64,000 bases of DNA from Flavobacteriaceae bacterium (lineage in GTDB: Bacteria; Bacteroidota; Bacteroidia; Flavobacteriales; Flavobacteriaceae). Below the pieces are notes generated by a model. That model worked only from the letters and a program-made list of their open reading frames with translations. It made no database searches and had not been told where the DNA came from. This document shows, piece by piece, positions 8,717 to 16,557 of the stretch. Each line of letters opens with the position of its first letter. Within the stretch, counting starts at the first letter, position 1. The position numbers and the translations under genes were made by a program. The stretch spans positions 1 through 64,000 of the forward strand of contig JAQWSN010000034.1 of the NCBI GenBank assembly GCA_029243165.1, written 5' to 3'.

Positions 8717-10252
8717 TTACAGATCAAAAATAATTCCTTGCGCTAAAGGTAGGTCTTTAGAATAGTTAATGGTATTGGTTTGACGTCGCATGTAGGCCTT
8801 CCATGCATCAGAACCACTTTCACGTCCCCCTCCTGTATCTTTTTCACCACCAAAGGCACCACCAATTTCAGCACCAGATGTTCCTATGTTTACGTTGGCA
8901 ATACCACAATCACTGCCCCAGTGCGCTAAAAAAGTTTCTGTTTCCTGAATATTAAGTGACATGATGGATGAGGACAACCCTTGTTTGACTTCGTTTTGAA
9001 TATCAATAGCCTTTTCAACTCCTCCTTTGTATTTCATGACATACAGTATTGGCGCAAATGTTTCTTGATGAACAATTGGTGCATTGTGATCAATTAGGGC
9101 AACAGCAGGTTTTACATAGCAGTCACTCCCAAGAGTATCTTTACTCATTCTTCCTCCAGGCACCAACCATTCTCCTCCTTGTTCTTCCACTTGATTAAGT
9201 GCATTTACATAGGTATTTACAGCATCCTCATCGATCAAGGGTCCGAGATGATTGTTTTCATCCAGTGGGTTTCCAATCCTCAATTGGCCATATGCCTTTT
9301 TGAGATTTTGTGTAAAAGAATCGAAAATGTCTTCATGTACAATGAGTCTTCGAGTAGAAGTACAGCGTTGTCCGCAAGTACCAACAGCTCCAAAAATTGC
9401 CGCTCTCATGGCGGTATCAAGATCAGCATTTGGAGTAATAATAATTGCATTGTTTCCTCCGAGTTCTAGAAGAGACTTCCCTAACCTAGCTCCAACACGT
9501 TGAGCAACATCTTTTCCCATTCGGGTAGATCCAGTGGCAGAAACCAAGGCTACACGATGATCTTCAGCAAGCCATTTACCGACATCAGCACCTCCGGATA
9601 AAACTGTAGAAATTCCTTCAGGATATTTATTTTCACGTAAAACTTCACTAACTATTTGTTGACAGGCAATACTGCAGAAAGGAGTTTTTTCGCTTGGTTT
9701 CCAAATACACACATTACCACAAACCCATGCCAATGCAACATTCCAACTCCACACAGCTACAGGAAAATTAAATGCTGAGATTACTCCAACGATACCTAGG
9801 GGATGATATTGTTCATAAAGCCTATGAAGAGGACGTTCAGAGGTCATTGTAAAGCCATGAAGCTGCCTAGAAAGTCCGACAGCAAAGTCACAGATGTCGA
9901 TCATTTCTTGAACTTCTCCAAGCCCTTCTTGTAAGGATTTTCCCATTTCCCAAGAAACCAATTGACCAAGAGCTTGTTTTTTTTCTCGAAGTTTGTTTCC
10001 CAGTTGACGGACCATTTCTCCTCGTTTAGGAGCAGGGATTTTTCGAAAGCTTAAAAAAGCGTGTTCCGCTTTTGCAATAGCATTTTCGTAGTCCTCTACT
10101 GTTGCGCTTGAGACAGTTCCTAACTCGGAACCATCTACAGGACTAAACGATCTTATGGTTTCACCTGAACCGTACCAAGTTTTCCCAGAATGACAACCTT
10201 TCTGTGAAGAAGAAACATTTAGTTCTTGGAGTAATTCATTAAAATTCTGCAT
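8717..10252 (-). CDS. ALDH7-type aldehyde dehydrogenase (candidate 2-aminoadipate semialdehyde dehydrogenase)
   Basis: A 511-residue NAD(P)-dependent aldehyde dehydrogenase. The catalytic nucleophile is Cys297 in GTCGQRCTSTRR and the general base is Glu263 in LLELGGNNA, the ALDH7 (antiquitin) form of this motif. ALDH7 enzymes oxidise 2-aminoadipate-6-semialdehyde, in equilibrium with piperideine-6-carboxylate, to 2-aminoadipate. The DUF1338 gene ends 2 nt upstream and the saccharopine-dehydrogenase-like gene precedes that, which supports the lysine-catabolic assignment over a general aldehyde role. Full length with no key residue missing. Confidence 0.9.
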   Translation of the reverse strand: MQNFNELLQELNVSSSQKGCHSGKTWYGSGETIRSFSPVDGSELGTVSSATVEDYENAIAKAEHAFLSFRKIPAPKRGEMVRQLGNKLREKKQALGQLVSWEMGKSLQEGLGEVQEMIDICDFAVGLSRQLHGFTMTSERPLHRLYEQYHPLGIVGVISAFNFPVAVWSWNVALAWVCGNVCIWKPSEKTPFCSIACQQIVSEVLRENKYPEGISTVLSGGADVGKWLAEDHRVALVSATGSTRMGKDVAQRVGARLGKSLLELGGNNAIIITPNADLDTAMRAAIFGAVGTCGQRCTSTRRLIVHEDIFDSFTQNLKKAYGQLRIGNPLDENNHLGPLIDEDAVNTYVNALNQVEEQGGEWLVPGGRMSKDTLGSDCYVKPAVALIDHNAPIVHQETFAPILYVMKYKGGVEKAIDIQNEVKQGLSSSIMSLNIQETETFLAHWGSDCGIANVNIGTSGAEIGGAFGGEKDTGGGRESGSDAWKAYMRRQTNTINYSKDLPLAQGIIFDL

Positions 10253-10254
10253 AA

Positions 10255-11160
10255 TTATTTTTTTAATTGTGAAGTAAATGTACTTTCAAATATTCGATCT
10301 GCATTGGAGGTTTCAAACCCTTCTCTTCTGTGTTTTCTTTGAATCAATTTTTGGCTCAGGTCACAAAACTCAGGCAACACGCTACGCTCAGCGAACTCTA
10401 CATAGCTCCCTGCAATTTTTCGGGTTGCACCTTCAGCAAAAGTAGCTTGCACTTGGTTGGCTACTGAACTGGATTGCCTAAGGAGTTTGTCCTGACTTGT
10501 TTTAATTTCTCCACCTGAATCATTTAGTTTAATGCCAATAGACTTTAGAAACCCATTGAAAGACTCTAAAACATTAAATTTTTCAGGGAGATCGTGAACA
10601 CTTATGGTGTAATGATTCAAGTAATAACGATTGTAAATTACCCATGCGGCATATTCACTTTCGGCAAGTAAATTTTCATAATCGGTCATGCTAGGTAGTG
10701 ACCAAAGCGGTGTCTGAAAAAATTCAGCTACTGCATTAACATCATTCAGATCCAAGGCATCTACAGGATCAGAAGTGATTTGAGATACATGTTTTTTGAT
10801 AATATGTTGAGTAGGCTCACTAAGTAAGTCAACTTTGAGCTCACTAATAAAAACACGAGGTAAATCATCCGTTGGTGGTGCATACCAATGGGCATCCAGT
10901 TTTTTTGATTCGAAATGGTAAAAGTCCTTACGACTGTAATCGTGGGCAAGAAAAATTTTTTCAAATGAAGCAATTCCAAGATTGGGTACTCCTAAAGTTC
11001 GGAAGGCGACGTGATCATTAACAATATCGGTCTGATCCTCTACCATTCCTTTTTCAATCATAGCTTGGGTGATTTTCCGAACATCTGGTACGCGGGCTTC
11101 ATAAACTTTAAAAAGAGCGTCCAAAATTTGGGTCATGGGGGTGGTACTTTTAAACTTCAT
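10255..11160 (-). CDS. DUF1338 family 2-oxoadipate dioxygenase/decarboxylase (HglS-like, short form)
   Basis: A 301-residue member of DUF1338. The characterised Pseudomonas member HglS is a non-haem Fe(II) enzyme converting 2-oxoadipate to D-2-hydroxyglutarate with O2 and loss of CO2. Likely metal ligands are His50 (VNDHVAFRT), His183 (LNHYTISVHD) and Glu255 (GSYVEFAER); Arg54 in HxxxR is the expected substrate carboxylate contact. It is shorter than HglS or YdcJ (about 450 residues), lacking their C-terminal extension, as in the plant and Bacteroidota short forms. It sits 18 nt after the saccharopine-dehydrogenase-like gene and 2 nt before the ALDH7 gene, probably in one operon. Confidence 0.85.
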   Translation of the reverse strand: MKFKSTTPMTQILDALFKVYEARVPDVRKITQAMIEKGMVEDQTDIVNDHVAFRTLGVPNLGIASFEKIFLAHDYSRKDFYHFESKKLDAHWYAPPTDDLPRVFISELKVDLLSEPTQHIIKKHVSQITSDPVDALDLNDVNAVAEFFQTPLWSLPSMTDYENLLAESEYAAWVIYNRYYLNHYTISVHDLPEKFNVLESFNGFLKSIGIKLNDSGGEIKTSQDKLLRQSSSVANQVQATFAEGATRKIAGSYVEFAERSVLPEFCDLSQKLIQRKHRREGFETSNADRIFESTFTSQLKK

Positions 11161-11178
11161 AATGCATCTTTGTTTTTA

Positions 11179-12240
11179 TTAGGTTAAAAATAAACTTCCT
11201 GTTGGAGTTTTCAAGAATTTATCAAAGGGAATTTCTTCTTGTTTTAAAAATCCCTTTTGGGGTAGGGTCTTTGCAGCGACCATTTCAATCACTGCAACAA
11301 TTGAAGCCGCAGTGGTCCATGAGATTGCACGCCATTTTTTTCCTTGGATTTCCATAGGATAAAAAGCTTTGTAATATTCTTTACGAGACAAGGTTTCTTT
11401 TTGCCAGCCCTCAGCAACTGCATAAACATAAACAACATCTTCTTCCACGGGTGGTTTTGCATTGCTCAAAATGCGTTCTAATTGTTCTTTATCGTCTTTT
11501 AAGATTAGTTCATACATTAAGAATCGCATCAGTTTACCATGTCCTGGATAACGAATTGTTTTGTAATTTAAGGTATCTACCTTCCCTTCGAATGTTTCAC
11601 AAAGCGTACCTAATCCTCCGGAAGTAGTAAAGGCTTCAAATTCTTGTCCTTCAATATTGATGTATTCAAACCCCTCTAGTGAGGGTACTAGTTTTCTTTC
11701 TCCATTGTGAATTGCCTCGGCGTCATTGAGGTATTCATTGATCACGCCATAAGGAGACCAGGTAAATGAATAGGCCAATTGACCGTTCGGATACCGAGGT
11801 AAAGCACCCACACGCAATTCTATGTCGCGTAAGCGATCAAAGGGTGTACACAAATCTTTACCAACGATCCCAATAAATCCAGGGGCCAAACCACATTGGG
11901 GTGCCAGAATCTTTTTCGCTGTCTTTTGTAAACTCTGAATGAATTGAGTGGTGGGTACATCTTCGGTTAAGTCAAAATAATGAATCCTCAGATCGTGTGC
12001 CAATTGAGCAATATTTTTGTTTAAAAAATAAGGTAAGGCAGAAACCACAGCATCGTGTTTTACCATCTGATCTGCAAGCCATTTTAGGTTTGTCACATCA
12101 CCTTTAACACACTCAAAGGGAAGATCGTAGTTGTAATGGGGCTTTTTTTGATCTACGGCTTTGACTTTAAAATTTTTACTTAGTAGAACTCCTACTAAAC
12201 TTCCAACTTTGCCCATACCTAGGACTAAAATATTTTCCAT
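11179..12240 (-). CDS. Saccharopine dehydrogenase family protein (candidate saccharopine oxidoreductase, Lys9-like)
   Basis: A 353-residue protein from ATG 12240. I chose this start because MENILVLGMGKVGSLVG opens directly with the Rossmann dinucleotide-binding motif; an in-frame start 39 nt upstream would add 13 unconserved residues and overlap a palindrome. Family features include DLTEDV near residue 80, APQCGLAPGF (residues 108-117) and a C-terminal KGFLKQEEIP segment. Enzymes of this family cleave saccharopine to glutamate and 2-aminoadipate semialdehyde; carboxynorspermidine dehydrogenase is a related alternative. Downstream ALDH7 and DUF1338 genes favour the lysine role. The saccharopine-forming partner is not in the window. 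Confidence 0.83.
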   Translation of the reverse strand: MENILVLGMGKVGSLVGVLLSKNFKVKAVDQKKPHYNYDLPFECVKGDVTNLKWLADQMVKHDAVVSALPYFLNKNIAQLAHDLRIHYFDLTEDVPTTQFIQSLQKTAKKILAPQCGLAPGFIGIVGKDLCTPFDRLRDIELRVGALPRYPNGQLAYSFTWSPYGVINEYLNDAEAIHNGERKLVPSLEGFEYINIEGQEFEAFTTSGGLGTLCETFEGKVDTLNYKTIRYPGHGKLMRFLMYELILKDDKEQLERILSNAKPPVEEDVVYVYAVAEGWQKETLSRKEYYKAFYPMEIQGKKWRAISWTTAASIVAVIEMVAAKTLPQKGFLKQEEIPFDKFLKTPTGSLFLT

Positions 12241-12268
12241 ATTTAACAAATTTTGTAAATAATGTTTT

Positions 12269-12289
12269 ATTTGTAACAAAATTACAAAT
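12269..12289. promoter_or_regulatory. Perfect inverted repeat, candidate operator of the lysine-degradation operon
   Basis: ATTTGTAA-N5-TTACAAAT, two perfect 8-nt arms around CAAAA, lies 29-49 nt upstream of the saccharopine-dehydrogenase-like start. The position and symmetry fit a dimeric repressor or activator site. No regulator gene is adjacent. A less perfect copy (arms ATTTAACAAA/TTTTGTAAAT) abuts the start codon at 12241-12260. Confidence 0.45.
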
Positions 12290-12364
12290 TGAACTGAATA
12301 GATAAAAGTTTAATTTAAATAGAGTTTGAAAAGTTTTTAACACCCGAATTATCATTAAAAAAAG

Positions 12365-12372
12365 TAAATTTG
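12365..12372 (+). promoter_or_regulatory. Candidate -7 box for the LpxL-like gene
   Basis: TAAATTTG matches TAnnTTTG and lies 17 nt before the GTG start at 12390. Confidence 0.45.
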
Positions 12373-12389
12373 CAGTTTAAAAATTACAT

Positions 12390-13265
12390 GTGAACGCCTT
12401 AGTTTATTATCTCTCTTTTCCAATCTTATTTTTAATTTCAAGATTGCCTTTTCCCCTCTTTTATTTGTTTTCAGATGGGGTTTGTTTTTTGCTTTATCGT
12501 GTTTTGGGTTATCGTAAAGCTGTAGTTCGTTCTAATTTAAAACTTGCATTTCCAGAACTTAAAGAAAAGGAGTACCAACAGATTGAAAGAAAGTTTTACC
12601 GTCATCTCTGCGATTTATTTCTAGAAATCATCAAGTCCATGGGGATGGGGAAAAAAGAAATGCTGAAGCGTTTTAAAGTCAAAAACATAGAGGTGTTAAC
12701 CCAATTTGAAAGTGAGAACCGTTCCGCTTTTATCATGTGTGGACATTACGCCAGTTGGGAATGGATGATGTCCTTGGGATATCACATGAATCATTTAGGT
12801 TACGGTATTTACCGCCCCATTAAAAATCCTTATTTTGATCGATTGATTAAAAGCATTAGAAGTCGTCATGATGCTTTTATGATTCCCCAAAAAACAGCAG
12901 CTGAAGTGATTCGTTTACGAGAGAAAAAAAATCAGCGGGGTGTCTATGGTTTTGCAAGTGATCAGTCTCCACGCCCCTCAGCCAAGTCGTATTGGAGAAC
13001 TTTTATGGGCGTTGAAGTTCCAGTATTTACTGGAGCAGAGCGCTTGGCAAGAGAGCTCAATATCCCAATCGTATTTGGCAACATTAATCGCGTTAAACGA
13101 GGATATTATGAGCTGGAATTTAAATTACTTTCGGGTCAGCCAAAGAAAACTAAAGAAAATGAAATAACCGATATTTACACGAATTGGCTTGAAGAGCAAA
13201 TAAAAAAAGATCCCACTCAATACTTTTGGACGCACAAACGGTTCAAACATGCTAGACTCAAATAA
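12390..13265 (+). CDS. Lysophospholipid/lipid A acyltransferase family protein (LpxL/HtrB-like)
   Basis: A 291-residue inner-membrane acyltransferase. The N-terminal hydrophobic anchor (residues 5-40) is followed by the HX4(D/E) catalytic motif as His119 to Glu124 in CGHYASWEW. FASDQSPRP (residues 188-196) and the C-terminal YFWTHKRFK (residues 277-285) are characteristic of the LpxL/LpxM family, which adds secondary acyl chains to Kdo-lipid A. The start is GTG at 12390; an ATG two bases earlier is out of frame and immediately hits a stop. The last 8 nt overlap the convergent glmM gene. Confidence 0.85.
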   Translation: MNALVYYLSFPILFLISRLPFPLFYLFSDGVCFLLYRVLGYRKAVVRSNLKLAFPELKEKEYQQIERKFYRHLCDLFLEIIKSMGMGKKEMLKRFKVKNIEVLTQFESENRSAFIMCGHYASWEWMMSLGYHMNHLGYGIYRPIKNPYFDRLIKSIRSRHDAFMIPQKTAAEVIRLREKKNQRGVYGFASDQSPRPSAKSYWRTFMGVEVPVFTGAERLARELNIPIVFGNINRVKRGYYELEFKLLSGQPKKTKENEITDIYTNWLEEQIKKDPTQYFWTHKRFKHARLK

Positions 13266-14637
13266 TAGCTTTAATTTCGGTTTCAAATTGAAGGGCGAGC
13301 TCATCGGCTTCTGACTGAGATTTTGCTTCGGTGTAAACCCTGATGATCGGTTCAGTATTTGATTTGCGTAAATGTACCCAAGCTGTTTTAAAATCGATTT
13401 TCAAGCCGTCAACCGAATTGGTTTTTTCATTTGAATAAGCATTCTCTAAATGATTAAGTATCTCATCTACATCCGTTCCTTCTTTGAGGTCTATTTTATT
13501 TTTACTCATGAAGTAATTTGGATAGGATGCTCTAAGGTGAGAGACACTTACCTTTCTTTCCACCAAAAGTGATAAGAATAGAACTACTCCAACAAGAGCA
13601 TCTCTTCCGTAATGTAAATCAGGATAAATAATTCCCCCATTACCCTCTCCTCCAATGACAGCAGAGGTTCTTTTCATCTCCGCAACTACATTAACTTCGC
13701 CAACAGCACTGGCAGAATAGGATTGACCGTGAGATTCAGTGACATCGGCTAAAGCACGTGTTGAAGACAAATTGGAGACGGTCGCTCCTGGTGTTTTATC
13801 CAAGATGTAATCTGCACAAGCCACCAATGTGTATTCTTCTCCAAATAATTCCCCTTTTTCGTCAACAAAAACAAGCCGATCTACATCGGGATCCACTGCT
13901 ATTCCAAAATCAGCTTTATGTTTTACAACAGCTTCACATAAATCTGTCAAATGTTCTTTTAAAGGCTCTGGATTGTGTGGAAATTCTCCATTGGGGGTAC
14001 AATGTATTTTAACGACCTCAATATCAAGGGCTTCGAGTAAATTTGGAATTGCAATTCCTCCAGAAGAATTGACACCGTCAACTACAACTTTAAATCGATG
14101 CTTTTTGATTTTTTCGGTTTCGACCCGATTCATTGCTAAACAAGCAGTTATGTGATTTTCTAACGCATCCGTTTTAGCTATGATATTTCCTAAATTTTCC
14201 ACAGTGGCGTATTCAAAAGCTTCTTTTTCAGCAAAATTCAATACTTCTTCTCCTGCGTTTGCATCAATAAATTCTCCATTTTTATTTAGTAGTTTTAATG
14301 CATTCCACTGCTTTGGATTATGACTGGCGGTCAGTACAATGCCTCCATGTGCATGTACTGTAGGAACGGTAAGTGCTACGGTTGGTGTGGTAGAAAGCTC
14401 TAAGCTTATTACGTCAATACCCATACCTACTAGGGTTTGATTTACCAGACTGTGTACCATGGGTCCTGAAATTCTTGCATCACGCCCGGTGACAACAGTT
14501 AGTTTTTCGGAATGCGTTTTCTTAAGCCATTGTGCATAAGCGCTTGTAAACCTAACGATGTCAATAGGACTTAGATTAGAACCTGTTGATCCTCCTAGAG
14601 TTCCACGGATGCCTGAAATGGATTTGATTAATGTCAT
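13258..14637 (-). CDS. glmM: Phosphoglucosamine mutase (GlmM-like phosphohexomutase)
   Basis: A 459-residue alpha-D-phosphohexomutase. The active-site phosphoserine is Ser105 in TASHNPKQWN, the metal loop is DPDVDR, and the sugar-binding EGNGGIIYP motif and C-terminal phosphate-binding SNTEPIIRVYTEA are present. GlmM isomerises glucosamine-6-phosphate to glucosamine-1-phosphate for peptidoglycan and LPS precursors; phosphomanno/glucomutase activity is possible in this family. It lies 41 nt downstream of the porin gene on the same strand and overlaps the convergent acyltransferase gene by 8 nt. Confidence 0.87.
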   Translation of the reverse strand: MTLIKSISGIRGTLGGSTGSNLSPIDIVRFTSAYAQWLKKTHSEKLTVVTGRDARISGPMVHSLVNQTLVGMGIDVISLELSTTPTVALTVPTVHAHGGIVLTASHNPKQWNALKLLNKNGEFIDANAGEEVLNFAEKEAFEYATVENLGNIIAKTDALENHITACLAMNRVETEKIKKHRFKVVVDGVNSSGGIAIPNLLEALDIEVVKIHCTPNGEFPHNPEPLKEHLTDLCEAVVKHKADFGIAVDPDVDRLVFVDEKGELFGEEYTLVACADYILDKTPGATVSNLSSTRALADVTESHGQSYSASAVGEVNVVAEMKRTSAVIGGEGNGGIIYPDLHYGRDALVGVVLFLSLLVERKVSVSHLRASYPNYFMSKNKIDLKEGTDVDEILNHLENAYSNEKTNSVDGLKIDFKTAWVHLRKSNTEPIIRVYTEAKSQSEADELALQFETEIKAII

Positions 14638-14678
14638 TTTTTTCTTTTGGGATTTAAAGATAATGGTTAAAATTGAAC

Positions 14679-15881
14679 TTACCAGTCGTATTTTAGACGA
14701 ACAAGTCCCATGAGTGCGTTGGGCAGACCCGTATCACTTCCTGGATTAATTACATACTGAAAGTTGGGTTGAAAAGTCCACCTTCTTTGAGTGACCCATT
14801 GATAACTCAATTCAATTGCCGTTTCATTTTTTAATCCATCAGGAAAAAGGGATTGATAGCTTTTAGAAAAAAGAGTATGTGCTGCTGCTAATCCAATTCC
14901 ATCGTTAAGTCTTTTAGAAGAAATTCCTTCAAAAAGGAATCCGCCGCCCAAATACCCCTGAGTTGGATTGTGATTTTTTAGTGAGATTCCGCCTTGAAAA
15001 AAAACTTTAAGTGTAGCATTTGAAGCATCATTTCTGAAGAGAACTTGATCGCTTATCAAATAAATTCCTTGACTATTGGGAACGATTTTATTGTTGATCT
15101 TTTGGTCTTGGGTATGTTTCCAATAACCCAGCTTAAAGGTGCTTTGCAGCAAACTATCTTTTTTAATTTCATAACTTATTTCATTGATGAACATGGCACC
15201 ATCATTTTTATTTAGACTCCAATTCAATGAATTTGGATTTTCATTCTCAGAACCTGGATTTCCATCATAAATAGCATGTTGCACCTTGAATTTTTCACCA
15301 AGACCCCAGCTGAAAACAGCACCCAAAGTTGCAAGTGGGAAAATTGAAACGGGAACATTGGTTGAAATATCAGGCTGAATCCCAAAAGAACTGTTGATGA
15401 AAAACAAGCCTGTCTCACTTACAGCAAAGGTACTGTTTAAGTCATGTTGTCCAATGAGTACGGACCAAAACTGGAATTTATGCTCATACCAAAACTCGTA
15501 GAGTCGGGTATTCGATTCAGCTTCAATATTATTCGCAACCTGAAAATCACCCATTAAAGCCGAGAGTGAATTTCCATGATTGTTGAGTAAATACATAAAA
15601 AAACGACCTCCTTTCCATAAGTTCAAAGTTTCAGTATTCAATTCAAAATTTACATCGACATTCCCTAAATAAGCAGTTCCTTGTTTAACTCCTCCACTCA
15701 TATTTGCCGCCAAATCAAAAGTGTATCCACCTGAGAATGAAATTGCTGGAGAAGTAGCGTTTTGAGCTTTTAAAAACGGATTTGAAATAAAAATTGCAAT
15801 GAAGACTAATCTTACATAACTTGATTTCCATTCCGTTCGAGTTTCTAACTTAGATAAAGTGCAATTTGATAGGGTTGTCAA
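14679..15881 (-). CDS. Carbohydrate-selective porin, OprB-like
   Basis: A 400-residue outer-membrane protein. A hydrophobic signal segment (VRLVFIAIFISNP, then FLKAQN) is followed by alternating beta strands typical of the OprB family, for example FWYEHKFQFWSVLIGQHD and the terminal LVRLKYDW ending in an aromatic residue. OprB porins pass mono- or oligosaccharides. There is no in-frame ATG or GTG before the signal; the only conventional candidate is the TTG at 15881, which leaves an unusually long 20-residue n-region. A stop lies 33 nt further upstream. Substrate is unknown. Confidence 0.78.
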   Translation of the reverse strand: MTTLSNCTLSKLETRTEWKSSYVRLVFIAIFISNPFLKAQNATSPAISFSGGYTFDLAANMSGGVKQGTAYLGNVDVNFELNTETLNLWKGGRFFMYLLNNHGNSLSALMGDFQVANNIEAESNTRLYEFWYEHKFQFWSVLIGQHDLNSTFAVSETGLFFINSSFGIQPDISTNVPVSIFPLATLGAVFSWGLGEKFKVQHAIYDGNPGSENENPNSLNWSLNKNDGAMFINEISYEIKKDSLLQSTFKLGYWKHTQDQKINNKIVPNSQGIYLISDQVLFRNDASNATLKVFFQGGISLKNHNPTQGYLGGGFLFEGISSKRLNDGIGLAAAHTLFSKSYQSLFPDGLKNETAIELSYQWVTQRRWTFQPNFQYVINPGSDTGLPNALMGLVRLKYDW

Positions 15882-15961
15882 GTGTAGAATTGATTTATTG
15901 GGTAAATGTAATTATTCTTACAATTAATAAAAGGATTCCCTCTTTTGAATACTAAATCATT

Positions 15962-15969
15962 TAATTTTG
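15962..15969 (+). promoter_or_regulatory. Candidate -7 box abutting the AcpH-like start
   Basis: TAATTTTG matches TAnnTTTG and ends 3 nt before the GTG start at 15973, so the transcript would begin at or very near the start codon (leaderless). Confidence 0.45.
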
Positions 15970-15972
15970 CGT

Positions 15973-16557
15973 GTGAATTTTTTAGCACATGTTTTTTTGT
16001 CAGGGGATAATTTCCCATTAGCTTTTGGAAATCTGATTGCTGATCAAATCAAGGGAAAAGAAATAAATAACTTTCCTTTTGAAGTTCAACAAGGAATTTA
16101 CCTTCACCGTGCGATTGATCATTTTACAGACTCCCACCCTATTTTTAAAAGTTGTGTTACCGAGTTATTTCCTGTTTATCGCCACTACAGTAGAGTAATT
16201 GTAGATATGTATTTTGATCATTTTCTGGCCTTGCACTGGGAAGCATTTCACAATTTAACACTGAATGAATTTTCAATGGATTTTTATTCAAAACTCAAAA
16301 ATTATGATATTCAGTTATCAGATGAATTAAGACGCTTTATTACTGCATTAATAGATTATGATTGGTTTGAACAGTACAAAAGTTTAGACGGACTCAGGGC
16401 AATTATGGGTCAAATGGACAAGCGCACGCGTTTTGATTCCAATTTAGCCCTTTCAACTAATGAATTAGTAGAAAAATATCCCTATTTTGAGTCGCAATTT
16501 TTAAATTTCATCAAACCCTTAATTGCTTTTTCTAAATTAAAAACTACTCAACTATGA
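15973..16557 (+). CDS. Acyl carrier protein phosphodiesterase family protein (AcpH-like, DUF479)
   Basis: A 194-residue protein from GTG 15973, chosen because MNFLAHVFLSG matches the typical N-terminus (MNFLAHL) of the AcpH family; a TTG two codons upstream lies inside the promoter box. GNLIADQIKG, GIYLHRAIDHFTDSHP and the metal-binding HYSRVIVDMYFDHFLA are the family's HD-like motifs. AcpH removes 4'-phosphopantetheine from holo-ACP, although the cellular role is uncertain. The stop overlaps the gamma-glutamyltransferase start by 4 nt. Confidence 0.85.
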   Translation: MNFLAHVFLSGDNFPLAFGNLIADQIKGKEINNFPFEVQQGIYLHRAIDHFTDSHPIFKSCVTELFPVYRHYSRVIVDMYFDHFLALHWEAFHNLTLNEFSMDFYSKLKNYDIQLSDELRRFITALIDYDWFEQYKSLDGLRAIMGQMDKRTRFDSNLALSTNELVEKYPYFESQFLNFIKPLIAFSKLKTTQL

